From Chondrus crispus (Eukaryota > Rhodophyta > Florideophyceae > Gigartinales > Gigartinaceae): DNA of 64,000 nucleotides. Numbering within the stretch: position 1 is the stretch's first letter; each line of letters begins with the position of its first letter. The notes under the pieces are model-generated. The model saw only the letters and a list, made by a program, of their open reading frames with translations. It had not been told where the DNA came from and searched no databases. A program made the translations under genes and the position numbers. Below, one piece after another: positions 31,298-43,901 of the stretch. Location: assembly GCF_000350225.1 (NCBI RefSeq), contig NW_005178644.1, positions 68,482 through 132,481 of the forward strand, in the 5' to 3' direction.

Positions 31298-32394
31298 TGT
31301 AGTGCAATGCGCCTGTCAGGCAGAGACCAAGGTCCGACGGTCCAACACAAACAACAACAACAAAAACAACAACTGCCACCGGCACAGCGCTAGGGAGTGT
31401 TCGAAGCTCCCTGTCCTCTTTAAGCGGGTTTGCGGCCCGCAGTAGCTCGGATCCCTGATAGAGGGGGGCAAAGAGAAGGGCCCAGCCCGGGATCGGTAAA
31501 TGGTGGTAGAGACTTGTAAAGGCAACTGCTCGACGAGTTCGGAGGGGAGTCTAGGTAAACTTGGTCCGATGGGTCGTAAATCCAATGCTCGAAGAGCGCC
31601 TTGTACACCTTATACCCTTGATAAGGTCTTCGACGGGGACGTCGCAACGTAGCCCGTCGGGAAAGAAGAAAACGTAGCAGCGCTACAACATCGTACTGCC
31701 CGATGGCAAAGTACCAACACCGGATCGGTCGCAACCAGATTCCGATGGAACCAACGCTGAGAAAAGCACCACTGGTGCAACAACACAGAAGCCCGATGGC
31801 TAATGACGTCACGTTGCGGATGGCAATCCTACAAGGTGGGACCAACTCAAGATTAGGGGAAATTAGGATAGGGAAGTACAGGAAAAATGATAAGGAAAAA
31901 GGGGACCCCCGAGCGTACAGGATACCGTAGGCTAGAGTAGAAGGGAATGTCTTGTAATAGACGGGCCTCGACCAAGGCGATATCAAACTCTGGCAACTCG
32001 GGTTCGATAGGGAAATAAAGGGACAAGGAATGGGACCCCCGAACGCTGAAGGATGCCGTAGGCTTATGTAAAAGGGAGCGTCTTGGTAGAGACGGACTTC
32101 GACCAAGGCGACATTCAACTCCGGCAACTCGGGTTACCTTTACTGACTTGGTGGTCAGAGGGCTAAGGTATATATCGCCCCGCCGGAGCCACTACAGTAG
32201 CTCGCGGCGCTAGATCCTAGATCTAATCTAGTGTCAGCAAAATCAATGCCAACTAATTAACTAAATAAAATTAAATAATTAAAAATTAAAACTGTGCAAT
32301 TATTCACACGTGTGTCCCCCAACCCGGACTACTTTTCATATCCAAATATTTTCCTTTCTTTTCACCCCCCTTTTCAGGTGCGTATTGCACTACA
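31298..32394 (-). mobile_element. Solo LTR A (~1.1 kb), inserted in the primer-binding site
   Basis: TGTAGTGCAAT to ATTGCACTACA, with a perfect CCGAC duplication (31293-31297, 32395-32399). An inverted relative lies at 40294-41309. It contains a tandem duplication of about 130 bp (units starting near 31901 and 32034) that is single in the other copy. TATATATCG near 32168 lies on the reverse-strand promoter side. No internal domain is present. Confidence 0.88.
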
Positions 32395-32487
32395 CCGACC
32401 TAGAAGTGTACTTCCCTTTCCCTTTTCACGATTTCCTTCGTTCTACTTCGGTGGCAGTCTTCCCCTTCACCTCGTCCTTCCCCCGAG

Positions 32488-34788
32488 ATGCCACCCGAGA
32501 CCCGATCTGCCGCACGATCGGCAGCCGCCCGCGATGCGAAGAGAAGCGCTCGAAACAGCGAGCAATCTACTCGGGAACACGTCTACATGCGCGCCGGTTG
32601 ACACGTTGGTGAGTTTCGAGATTCGCGATGATCTACGCGCAATGCTCGAGGGCACCATGGAATCGCCCCACGTCCTGCCGCTCATGTACCTCGATTTTCG
32701 TGAGCGGTTCAATTCGCTTGCATCAAGAGTTCCCGATCGACGTGAGCTAGAATCTCGTCTCAATTCTACGACGGAGAATCCCACCGGAAATCAAGACCTA
32801 TTTCTATCCGTCCGCACAGCGCTACGCGAGATCCATGAAATCCTCGAGGCTCTACGTGAAAATTCTCAAGATCTACATCTTCAAGTTACAAGGAATGCCA
32901 ACGAAGTCCGAGAAATCAGGGCCTTACTCGCGGCCATCATGTCCGGAAACACGATTATTCGTAACCGCCTGCGAATTATCGAGTTTTCGAGAATGCATGT
33001 TCGAGAAGAACCCGTCCCCCCGTCTCCTAATCATAATTCCCCAAATCGTGTACAAGAACAAGATCGACAGTCTCAAGCTCAAGCTGGTCGTGGTGCCAAT
33101 GAACCTCCCGTCTCGCGCACTCTAGAGGAGTTCTTCCGCGAGTCGGCGGCCCAACGAATCAAGAACACTCGATAGGAGCCCATCAAGATGCCGTGACTGC
33201 GAAACTACACTCGCGACGGGCACCTGCACGGTCACTGGTGACTACTTGTGAGGCTCCAATGCCCTTGATGCCCGACCACGTGGGTCCGTCGCAATACATG
33301 GGCAAGACTCTCGAAGGCTCGTACTGTCCTGAGATCGCCCCACAACGGACCCTACTAGCCCCATTCACGATTGTGGTGTCCTACAGGCATTACCGGTTAC
33401 GAGATACAGGAGCTACTCTTCACGTGACCAAGAGCGAGAGTGTCTACCGCGTAAAACGCAGATTCGACGCGCTATTCCCGTCATTCCAGCCATTCGACGG
33501 CACGAACCCTATCAAGCTCTTGCAGTTCCTCGCTTCGATTCGTCACGGCTTCAATGACCTACACGTTCCCGAAGGCCTACCCTCCCTCACGATTTCGTAT
33601 TACCTCATGGGTTCCGCAAAAGATGTGTACACGAATCAAGTCTCTCCCGGAGTTCGCTCCTCGAATTCAGCTCTTGCTGGTTCGTGGCTGTTCGTGGTAC
33701 ACGCCCTAATCAAGCGTTATTTGCCCGATGAAGTGCTACAACGCGCTTATGAGAAGGTCACTGACGCGAGACAGAAGCCTGAAGAAGACGAGAGCAAGTT
33801 TGCCGATCGTTCAATTGCCGCTGCACGAGATTGTTGCAATGTATTCGAGGACCGCGAACTGGTGAATTACTACATTCGTGGAATGCTCCCTTTGACGCGT
33901 GATGCTGTGACCGAGGCAGTAAAGCAGCTACTCGTGAATGAACAAGGCGATATAACTGTTGCGCGCCGCGTTGCGCATGCCGCGAGTAACACGTTTCGAG
34001 CTCGTCGCACACAAAGTAATTCAAGCACGGTTTAACTCAAGTCCCGCTGTCACGTTATGACGATGCCAGAACCCGAGGACACCACCGGTCGTCATGTTCC
34101 CACGTCTTCATTTGTCCGAGATCCCACTCCAGGGCACATGACACAGGACCCGATGAACTACTGGGCAGATATGCGGTCCCAAGATCCCGAGTCCGCGTTA
34201 CAAGTAGCCGCTAATCTCGAAGCCCTCTTATTTGCGGGCGATTCTCACGAACGCCGAAATTCTACCGCACCCGTCAGCCCTTCTACGGAGATCTCTCGAG
34301 CCCAATCGATAGATAATATTCGTGAGCTCGTACACAAGAATACAATCGCGGTGCCGAAGTTGAGTGAAGAGCAAGCTTGCGACGCTCTCAGAGTGATCCT
34401 CGCGGACTACTGGGTCTTAAACTGCTGGAATTGCAAGAATGCCGGGCATTCCACGCTCACGTGCCCGACGCTAAAACCCGAGCAGCGCATCTACTACGCG
34501 TATTGCTACTTCATGTACAAGTGCATGGATAACCCGACGGCCCCATAATGGCTTCGCCAACGCTTCGATACTCGAATGACACGCCCCGAGACCCGAGGCT
34601 CGTACAAGTACAAGAACCAAGGTCCAGCTCACGGTGCTCGTCGACATGATTTTCGCGAAACCCGTGGCCATCCTGGACGCAAGGATCGCGATTACCGAAA
34701 CCGCGGCGTCATGTTTGAAAGGCCGGGTGGAGTCTACGTCACGACGCACGTTCGCGATGAGCACACAGCGCCTTGGCGAGATCAATAA
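32488..34788 (+). pseudogene. Chromovirus gag
   Basis: Begins MPPETRSAARSAARDAKRS at 32488 and shifts frame near 32595 into an ORF ending at 33175 (helical, EILEALRENSQDL). The capsid follows at 33193-34035 with FDGTNPIKLLQFL and YYIRGMLPLTRDAV. The nucleocapsid at 34057-34548 has one CCHC knuckle (CWNCKNAGHSTLTC). A basic Arg-rich tail runs to 34788. The pieces lie in order but in different frames with stops between, so the polyprotein is dead. Confidence 0.8.
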
Positions 34789-34840
34789 AACGCGGGCTCC
34801 ACGTCAAGTGAAGACCTGACCCCGGAAAACTTGCAGGGTC

Positions 34841-37800
34841 GTGACGTGGCCCCACTTCCTGTCCCGCGATGTCTCCGGTCACTACAAATCAAGTCACGCG
34901 GCTCCCGCGAATTCGAAACACTGTGGGTCTGTTAGAATCTTTTCGCGTAAACAAGGTCACACGTCCACAAATAACTCGGACGAACAGTATCCTCGATGTC
35001 CTCGTGTTGTTCCTGAAACTAGTCACACGATAGGCTCTACTCCTAGTTCAACCCTCTCGATATCGCGGAGTTATATTGCATGTCCCAAGGAAGGACCAAG
35101 AGCATATAGAAAAGGAAGAAAGTCACGTACACGGCGGTCACGGCGCCAGAAACATTCTGAGAAACTTGTCTCGTCAGAAAACACTCCCGAATTCGTGGTT
35201 GCCAAGGAAAATCTGCTTCACGCGGAGCCCGCCCGAGACGGAGAAAGAAACGCGTGCCTCCTCACCTCGTCCCATTACATCATCGCTGTATCCCTGGGTC
35301 TCACCAAGCGTGCCATGAGGGCTTTCCATATCGCCTTGGACACGGGGTCTGGACATAACGTGATAAGCCGCTCCGCTCTCCCCATGGGATGGGAAGAGTT
35401 CGTGATCGAAGACGCGTATATCCCGCCGCTCGGCGACGCGAATAGGAAGCCAATTGCTTTACTAGGAAAGGTCATGCTTCGCGTTCGTTTAGGTTCCGCC
35501 GTATACCAAGTCACGTTCCTTGTCGCCGACACACTCGAAGTTCCCGTGATTATTGACACGTGTTTCATGACCAAACACGAAATCTCTATTCGATGTACCT
35601 ACCAGTACGTGCAATTTACCCGAGCTAAGCTACCTATCCTCGCAAGGCATACTTGTGAGAAAACGTTCGCGGACCTGGACGACAACGAACCTCGTGAAGA
35701 CCCAAATCGTCTACAAGCATACCCTCGAACCCCAAGAACGCCACCTCAAGCGTCGCAAAACCTTCACAAGCCGCACACGATTCGCTTAGCGAGGAACACG
35801 AAAATTCCGGCAAGGTCTCATGTCGATGTCCCTGTCGTCAGGGAGGCCTCGGGTATAGTCTTCGTGGAGCCCAAGCACTCCGTGAAGGCGAGGTACCACG
35901 TCCGAACCGCCAACGGGATCGTGGAAGCCAACCGTAACCTGCGTTTTTATCTCGTAATCTCGAATTTCTCCAAGTTTCCACGTCCCCTCCCGAAGGGAAT
36001 GGTCATCGCTTATGCCACACGAAATCCACTCGGGATATACTCACTCGAAGAAAAGGCTTCTCAAGATTTCGAACGAGTTCTAAATCTTCCCTTCAAGACA
36101 AGGGAGTCCGAAGACAGTACGTCTAGAGTCTCAATACGGGACGAGCACAAGCGTCCGAATCTCGAAAGCACCTGGTGTTCCCAGATTGACTTGTCTCACA
36201 TAACCGACAAGTCAACGCAGCACGAAATCCTCGAGATGCTCACCAAACTATGTGGAAACTTGGTTATCTAGGCGAAATTACGGCGATGGAACACCGAATA
36301 GAGCTCTACCCCGATTCGAAACCGATAAGACAAGCCCCTTATCGACAGGGAAACAAGGCACGAGATATAACGAGTTCCGAGATCGCGAAGATGCTCGATG
36401 CAGGCGTAATAGAGCCGGCTAGCAGCGAATGCCATTCGTTGCCCATTGGGCAAGTCCCGTGGTTCTCGTCTCCAAGAAAGATAGTTCGTTGCGGTTCTGT
36501 ATTTATTACAGACGCTTAAACACGAAAAACGTGGCGGACTCGCACCCACTCCCACGAATGGACGACTGTCTAGACTCTCTCGGGGATGATGCTATTTTCA
36601 CGACTCTCGACTGCAACTCGGGATATTAGCAGATTCCCGTGGCACCGGAAGGCCGCGACAAGACCACGTTCACAACCCACATGGGGACATTTCACCACAC
36701 GAGGATGCCGTTTGGTATTCGGAACGCACCGGCGACCTTCCAACGAGCTCTTGATATAATACTTTCAGGCGTAAGATGGCAGACCCGCCTCATATATCTA
36801 GATGACGTGATCGTGTTTTCTCGTGATACATCGTCCCGCATCCAGCACGTGGATCAAGTACTCGCACTATTAAGGAACGCAGGCGTTTCGCTCAAGCTCA
36901 AGAAATGCTCGTTCTTCCAGCCAATGGTTAATTACCTAGGACACATTATCACGCCTGGAAAGCTTTCTGTTGCTAAAGAAAACACGGCTGCGTTCGCGGA
37001 TGCAATCTTCCTGAGGACTGCCACCCAGATGAGATCATTCCTTGGAGCCGCGAATGTGTACCGTCGTTTTATCAAGATTTTCTCGGGAATCGCGAAGCCT
37101 TTAAACTCGATGCTCAAGAAAGATGCTAATCCGAACTGGTATGCACCAGAGGAGGTTGCCATCTCAACTTTCGAAGCCCTCAAGTCACGTCTTATCTCGC
37201 CGCCCATGCTCGCGCTCCCGCAACGTGACCGCCCGTACAAGATCGACACGGACGTGTCTGCCTATCAACTCGGGGCAGCCCTCCTGCAACAACAAGACCT
37301 TGAAGACGAGAGTGCATGGAGTCCCGTGGGATACTGGTCCAAGACCTTGAACAGCGCTGAGCAAAATTATAGTGCCACGCAACGTGAATGCTTCTCGGTA
37401 GTCTGGGCCATTACGACGTTAAGGCCATATGTAGAAGGCACTAAATTCGCGGTTCGCAACGACCACGATGCGCTACGGTGGTTCCTGACTCTTACAGAAC
37501 CATCCGGTAGACTAATGCGATGGCGTTTGCGCATTTCCGAGTTCGACTTCAAGATCGTGTACCGCCCGGGACGTTTTCATCAGGTACCAGATGCCCTTTC
37601 AAGATTAGTCAGTCCTACACGTGACACGAAACCCGTGGAGGATGACATCCCTACATTCGGGGACCACTTCGATCCCGTACTTGTTGCGACCCGTGGACGA
37701 AGCTCGAGAACACGCGAAACTACGAACCACGGAAACGTATCATCAGCAAATTCTTCCCATGCCCATGACGAGATCCTCGATGACACATTCGATGAAGCCA

Positions 37801-39485
37801 TCGATTTCTTCGACCCCATTATTGCAGATGAAGAAATCGAAACTGCAAGCGTAGTTGCGGACGTGCCTATGCCAATCACGATTCCCGAGCTTTTGGAAGT
37901 ACAACGCGCAGACGAGCTTTGTCAAACTGTGCTCTCATCTCAGTCTCGAAAACACGATTCCCTCTTTCGTGAAGGGGACGATGGCCTGCTACGGCCGGCA
38001 CATCCCCGACTTTCCGACGTCGAACAAATCGTGCTTCCTGCCAACTTAAGGCCCCATGTTCTTAAACTTGCACATTACTCGAAGCTCGCCGGGAATCCTG
38101 GACAAACAAGGATGTATCATTACGTGAGAAAGACCGACTATGGGCCTCACATGGCAGCGGATATCTACGCCACCGTGAGAAATTGTTCAACGTGCGCGAA
38201 AAATAGACTTAAGCTTCGAAGAGCGATGAATCCCTTGAAACTATTCCCCGCGACCAAGCCACTCACGAACCTATGCATTTACATTCTAGGACCACTCACG
38301 AAATCCAAGCGCGGCTGCAAGTTTCTCTTGGTTGTCACGGACCGCTTCACGAAATTAACTCAAGTCGTGCCGCTGCGCTCTATCACCGCGTACACGGTTG
38401 CAGTCGCATTCACGGAACACCGGGTTTTAAAGTACGGCGCTCCTGCAAGTGTCATATCCGATAACGGCAAGCAATTCGCTGCAAGATTCTTCCAATCGGT
38501 CTGTTCTATCCTCGCAATCTCGAACATTTTCACGAGCACCGTGCTCGTGAAAATACGTGACGTATCATCCCGAGACTAATGGTCAGGTCCAGCGGTACAA
38601 CCGCACAATTCTCGCCATGTTAAGAAATTTCGTGAACGAGCATCAAGATGATTGGGATAAGTACGCCACAGTTCTGACCTGCGCCTATATCAATCACGTG
38701 CACGGAACCATGGGACCACTCTTTTCAACCTCGTGCTTTCTCGACCTCCTCTTCCCTTTCATCTAGACCACTCCGCGGATGGTACCATTGCCCAGAGCAA
38801 GAACCAACGTGAAGACTACCTTTGGAAATTACAGCGTGCAACCGAGAGTGCCCGCACGAGTCTCCACAAAACACAGGCTCGATACAAGAAAGACTTCGAC
38901 AAGCGTGTGCGTTCTACTACTAAGAATATACGCGCAGGCCAGTACATCTATCTAGACCCTACCGATGGAACCACCAAGGGTGCCAAGCTTGGAAACCACG
39001 CCCTCGGTCCCTTTCGTGTTATTAAAAACGACACACGAACACTCATGATCGAGCGTGATGGAAATATCGAGAGAGTCTCCTCGAATCGTGTCACATACGC
39101 GCCTCCGCCAGATGACGCACCACCGCCGAACCCTCTCGCCGCGACGGAAAAAGATCTTCAAGAAAAGAATATAGAAGGCCCGAAGTACGTCATGGAAGAA
39201 ATTCTAGACCACCGAGTACTGTCTTCGGGGGCAGTCGAGTTTCGAATCAAGTGGTACAGGTACCGTGAACCCATGTGGCAGCCCCGAAGTGATATCCCGG
39301 AGGAAGCCATCGCGACATACCTATCTAGATGCCGCCGATACCCAAGGCAATTCCCCAAGAAAATCAAGCTATCCAAGATTCCACGAAGTCAACACGAAAA
39401 GACAAACGAAAAAGAACTACTCTCGCTCAAGCGAGGAAGACACCGAGCCCCGGAAATAACCCGTAGTCCCTTGGCTGACTTTTAG
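34841..39485 (+). pseudogene. Chromovirus pol with chromodomain
   Basis: Protease ALDTGSGHNVIS (34841-36271 frame). RT is split by a frameshift near 36460 and a stop at 36627. The palm RLIYLDDVIVFS and RNase H (KIDTDVSAYQLGAALL, YSATQRECFSVVWA) are intact in 36639-38579. In the integrase, ISDNGKQF keeps its Asp, but the first position reads CIYILGPL (Tyr for Asp) and the third NGQVQRYNRT (Gln for Glu), so two of three catalytic acids are gone. Frameshifts near 38555 and 38750 follow. The C-terminus is a chromodomain (YVMEEILDHRV ... EFRIKWYRYREPMWQP), the chromovirus hallmark linked to targeting of methylated histones. Confidence 0.88.
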
Positions 39486-40293
39486 TTCTGCCCGGGACGT
39501 GCAGTCTGAAGGAGGGGCCCGGGAGCCGAAGTACGTGTTACGCGCGCAAGATAACTCACTGAAGAAAAACCTCAAGCACGAAACAAGCAAAAACGCTCAA
39601 GACGATCCAGTGACATTTCTTTATTGAATCTAGACGTGGACCACATACCTCGATAAGACTGCGCGACGTAAGCTATTAAGTTGCTAGCTCTGCTCTCCTC
39701 GAGGATACGTGTTCCTATATTGCCCAGCAGTACCTTCACGTCTCACGTACTGGTCTGGTATACCAGGATAACGAGCGAACGAGTCGCGAATACCCGCACT
39801 CTCATAAGCACCGTGAATTCGAGAACGAGACGCATAAGGACCCTGCATTTGTGCACGAGAAGCCATTGCAGACGCGCCCGCGCCGACCCCACCAATGCTC
39901 CCTCCACACTCGTGCAATCGTGAATTAGCTGCGCGTCCCGTCTCCCCGTGTTGACCAAGTCATCCCACGAAAACGAGTCGGACTTCCTCGGATACTGCGA
40001 CCAGCCATTCCAGAAGTCTTCGTGAATTAGACCCCATTCATGTCGGGGGTCACAAGCAGGCCTCCAGGTTCTTGAACTTCCACGTCTCGAACACTCGACT
40101 CCGTGTTTTCAAGGATTTTTCCGCGAACCGCACGAGCCCACGCCTACCCGACTACCTCGAACCATGTTTCACGCCGTGTCAGAAGACCTGGCTCACGACC
40201 CACGCTCGCTCGTTTTTCGTGATAATAGCGAGATGCCGAGGGTGGCGCCACGCTTATCGCACAAACACCGGCGTCCCCTTATATGTAAGAGGC
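39486..40293. other. Chromovirus 3' non-coding region
   Basis: Between the pol end and solo LTR B. A minus-strand ORF at 39684-39917 has a repetitive look (Arg/Tyr/Gly-rich) but no support. No gene assigned. Confidence 0.4.
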
Positions 40294-41309
40294 TGTAGTG
40301 CAATACGCACCTAAAAAGGGGGGTGAAAAGATGTGAAAAAGGAAAAAGATTGGATACTGTAGTCCGGGTTTGGGGGACACACGTGTGCGACGAAGCGCAC
40401 GATTATTTTAATTATTTAATTTATTTACTAATTAGATCTAGAATCTAGAGGCGGGAGCTACTGTACTCGCCCCGGCGGGGCTCTATATAACTTAGCCCTT
40501 TGTCCGACCAAGTCAATAAAGTCAACCCGAGTTGCCGGAGTTGAATGTCGCCTTGGTCGAAGTCCGTCTCTACCAAGACGCTCCCTTTTACCTAATCCTA
40601 CGGCATCCTTCAGCGCTCGGGGGTCCCCTTCCTTTTTCCTTTATTTCCCTATCCTTTTCTACCTCTACCTCTATTTTTCCCTTAATTGTGTTGGTTCCAT
40701 TGGAGTCGGTTGCGACCGATCCGGTGTAGGTGTTTTAGCCGTCGGGCAACACGTTGTGTAGCGCTGCTACCGTTTCAAGTTCCGTAGGAAGGCTGTTGTA
40801 ACGACGCCTCCGTCGAAGGTCTTACTGTATAAGACAGAGTTGATACCGCCTACCGCGATCGCGATGGCGCTGGTGAGGGGTTTTTTAGCCATCGGGCAAC
40901 ACGTCGGTAGTAGCGTTGCTACACGGTTACGATCCCATCGGGTAGTGCTGAACAAGCCCCCGTCGAAGACCTTGAATTACACACAAGGTGCTGAAGACGC
41001 TCGTCGAGCATTGGCCTTACAACCCAGCGAACCGCTGTTACATCCTCGTAGACAAGCCCAACCCGCACTCGCCGAGCGCTCAAGTCTTCACAAGTCTCTA
41101 CCACCATTATCCTCCCGGTCCGGGCATCTTTCCTTAACCCCCCCCGTCGGAGTTGAGCTACCGTGGGCCGCAAGCCCACACAAGGGGAAAGGGAGTCTCG
41201 AACGCTCCGTAGCGCGTGCCGTCGGCAGTGGTTGTTGCTGTTGTTGTTTTTCTTCTTTTTGTTTGACCGTCGGACTGCGTTCGCGGCCTGCCACGCACAT
41301 TGCACTACA
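40294..41309 (+). mobile_element. Solo LTR B (~1.0 kb), inverted relative of LTR A
   Basis: TGTAGTGCAATACGCACC to ATTGCACTACA, with a perfect GAGGC duplication (40289-40293, 41310-41314). TATATAA at about 40484 is a TATA-box candidate. It has its own short internal duplication (CATCGGGCAACACG-like motif near 40740 and 40890). No internal domain is present. Confidence 0.88.
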
Positions 41310-41631
41310 GAGGCGTACAGTGCGTTGCCTCACCACAAAACGAAAAAATCATCAAGACCTTTTGTCGCGCGACAAGATGTTTTTATCATACACAAAATTT
41401 CCGGCAAAAATTGTTTTCGCGGGAAATCTGAAACATCGAGAAAAAACACGTCACACAGAGGACCGCAACATTTCGTGCACAGATTCCGCGTTCAAAATCA
41501 CGCCATCTACCGTGCTATCACGAGCTGACACTGTATCCCGCACATTCTACGTGTACCTGCACCCTAATCACGACTACACGTGGCAGCCCTTCCTGGCGTG
41601 GACAGGGACGTCCACGTCTGAGGGGGGGCCA
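41310..41631. other. Chromovirus 3' region and polypurine tract
   Basis: AT-rich and non-coding, ending in GAGGGGGGGCCA at 41620-41631, the polypurine tract before the 3' LTR. Confidence 0.6.
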
Positions 41632-42242
41632 TGTGGTATAAACTCGTGCCACTGTAGTACCCTTTTCGCGCTACTCGTGTACACGTGTATCTAGATAACT
41701 CAAGTACCCCGACGTACAGTACCAAGCCCATTTGCACCAGCCTTGCCCGCTTTCGACACGCACACACGTGGATCTACTACCGCGCTTGTACACGTGTGTA
41801 CTCTGACGCGGCCTCGTGAGCTCTAGCCGTTACACCTCGACCGCGATCTAGTACAGTATATAGTGTCGTTGGCGCTTGCGCCGGGTGGGTTTGGGGAAAA
41901 GCAATCAAGGACCAAGGACGCGACTCTCGTTCTTGGTATTGCGCGGAGCACTCGACTAACTTCTTCTCGTTCACGCTGTCTCGTTCTTCTCGCTCGCGCC
42001 CTAGGACTCTCGTAGCCACGTCGCCTGTTGCCTCCCCGCTCGCGCGCACGGTTCGCTGGCCGTGTGTTAGCCGCGCTGGGTCGAGAGCACCGCGTCGTTC
42101 GCTTCAAGTTTCCGTGGTTCGAGAGCACACCCGGGTTCTACAGTCGCCCGAAAGCCTCTACCACTTCCCCATAGCTACCTAGTACAGGACCCCACGAACG
42201 ACCCTTGTTTTAGCACGTGACTACGTTTTGCGTTCAACTACA
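41632..42242 (+). repeat. 3' LTR of the chromovirus
   Basis: TGTGGTATAAACTCG to TTCAACTACA. It aligns with 30671-31284 along its whole length with many substitutions. Confidence 0.85.
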
Positions 42243-42778
42243 GACGTGGCAGAGATACCCGAATCAGCAGCAGCCGTAGAAAGGGGCACAGAATCATTAA
42301 GATGAGCAGGGAGGGCCGTCTGAAACGTGGAGAGGTCCCTCATGGCATATCGAGAAACGACAAGAGGGGAATGGTAGCTGTTGGATGGATTTATCAGGGA
42401 AGTCTTTTACTTTTGAGACTAATTTGACGTCTACTTGTGATAAGAGTTGGTCGATGCACATCCTGCGCTGAAAATGGCGGGCTTGTCTTGCGATAAGAGC
42501 TTTTCGGTTTCGATGGCGGGATCGTTTTGATACGTCTGTTCCCGGAAGAAAGTGAGAGGAGGTACTAAGCAATCTGAAAGTTGGTAAAATTTACGAAACC
42601 AAATTACCATGGTTACCCAAATAACGCCGGACGAAGTGTGACAAGCCACATTGACCAATCGTTTGTTTGCGAAAAGGCGTCATTTTGACAATAAAAAGGC
42701 AGATCACAGAAGTTTCCTCAACCTGCCCAAATTATACCATTGAGAAGGATACCGTAGCAATTCGTTCTATGCTTTCTA
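42243..42778. other. No confident gene
   Basis: Short minus-strand ORFs (42297-42572 and an overlapping one) are not recognised. CGTGGCAGAGATAC at about 42245 recurs at about 44722, probably by chance. Confidence 0.3.
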
Positions 42779-43254
42779 TACAGTGGTGGCAAAATCTATA
42801 AGACATTTGGCCTTATTGGGTCCCATCGGCCCAATTTTTAAGTAAAAATTAAATGAATTGCTGGATAGTTGGTCCGTGCGACGCAGAGCGAGAATCTGAA
42901 AACAGAATGCAACTACAACAAATATTGCGCAAGATATCCCCCTTTTCTCGACATGCCCCGGGCAAAAAGTTTAGGTACGCTTTCGTGCAAAACTTTATTG
43001 TCAAGAACAAACACTAAAAGGGGAACGTCCCAATAGTCTATCTTCTTTCCCTTGGCAAGCACGACTTCAATACACCTCTTTTGCATAGATGCCACTAACG
43101 TATGAAGTGTATCATTGCCAATTCCATCCCCGGCCTCCCCAATACACTGAGATAGAGAACAAACGTTCTCAACTGCCTCCGGTGAGCGTGAACCCTTCTC
43201 ACGAGGATACCCCAAAAGTTTTCGATGGGGTTAAAATCAGGGGAGAACGCTGGC

Positions 43255-43901
43255 TGTAGTGAAACTACCGGAGCGCGCAGAGGTTAACCGGGCGGCCGTG
43301 CACGGCGCACACGTGGGCGGGTGCCCACGTGTAAGGAGGGCGCGCGCGTGCCGGTCGGTCGTGGAGTGGCGTACGTGTACAGTAGCACACGTGTGGTCCG
43401 TGTGGTTGCTGGTGGCTATTACGCGTGTACGGGAGCGCACACGTGTAGTGGCGGCATCCGCACGGTGGTTAGTAATTCTGGCTCTACCATTTTAATTGTG
43501 TACAGACCCGGCACGCACAAGGCGGCAAGTACTGTAATGGGACAGGTGTCCGAGGCGTCCCTTTGAGGGATTAAGACCAGACACCCGCCCCCACCAGTTA
43601 GCAGGGGTAAGCTCGCCCCCGTTCCTTTTGCGCCTATATACAACCGTTCGGTAAGTCTACGCGCGCGCCAGCTTCTAACCCCTTACCGGTCGCTCTCGTT
43701 TATGCCCCCGGGACGACTGCGCGTTTCCGGCCAGTAAGCCTCTCCCTTTTCGCGAATTCGCTCTTATCGGATCTATTTGCGCAGGTAGATCCGATAAGAG
43801 CGTATTAAACGCCAGGCGCGCGCCTGGCGTCGGCGTCGCGTATTTCCTCTGCGCAGCCTCCACCTCTCACCGAACCCCGGGCCGAGAGGAGTTATCCTAC
43901 A
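43255..43901. mobile_element. Solo LTR inside the Tc1 transposase
   Basis: TGTAGTGAAACTAC to AGTTATCCTACA with a perfect CTGGC duplication (43250-43254, 43902-43906). It shares the GGGACAGGTGTCC and GGGATTAAGACCAG blocks with 58242-58833 and with 201-837. 647 bp, no internal domain. Confidence 0.85.
43760..43830. repeat. Perfect hairpin followed by a perfect palindrome
   Basis: 17-bp arms at 43760-43776 and 43786-43802 (CGCTCTTATCGGATCTA and its complement) around a 9-nt loop. A 22-bp palindrome, ACGCCAGGCGC joined to its complement, follows at 43809-43830. Neither is seen in the two related solo LTRs. Confidence 0.9.

Larger units (their letters stand above)
30671..42242 (+). mobile_element. 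Ty3/gypsy chromovirus element with two nested solo LTRs
   Basis: LTRs 30671-31284 and 41632-42242 (614 and 611 bp, both TGTGGTATAAAC to ACTACA) are clearly divergent, so the insertion is old. Between them lie a primer-binding site, gag, protease, RT, RNase H, integrase with chromodomain and a polypurine tract. Flanks are GACGTC on the left and GACGTG on the right, which may be a mutated target duplication. Sequence to the right of 42242 does not visibly continue the gypsy RT cut at 30671. Two ~1 kb LTRs of another family are inserted in opposite orientations. Confidence 0.88.

Noticed and set aside
31420..32127. 235-residue minus-strand ORF (MPELNVALVEVRLYQ...)
   Set aside because: Lies wholly inside solo LTR A; the related LTR B carries only part of it in a different length, so it reads as non-coding LTR.
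39684..39917. Minus-strand Arg/Tyr/Gly-rich ORF in the chromovirus 3' region
   Set aside because: Some gypsy elements carry antisense ORFs, but this one is short, overlaps other frames and has no recognisable motif.
40840..41694. 284-residue plus-strand ORF
   Set aside because: Crosses the end of solo LTR B, the polypurine tract and the start of the 3' LTR; it is a chance ORF over element borders.
42243..42260. Shared CGTGGCAGAGATAC at 42245 and 44722 as a duplicated target
   Set aside because: Only 14 bp, in direct orientation, with unrelated flanks; consistent with chance or a minor remnant.
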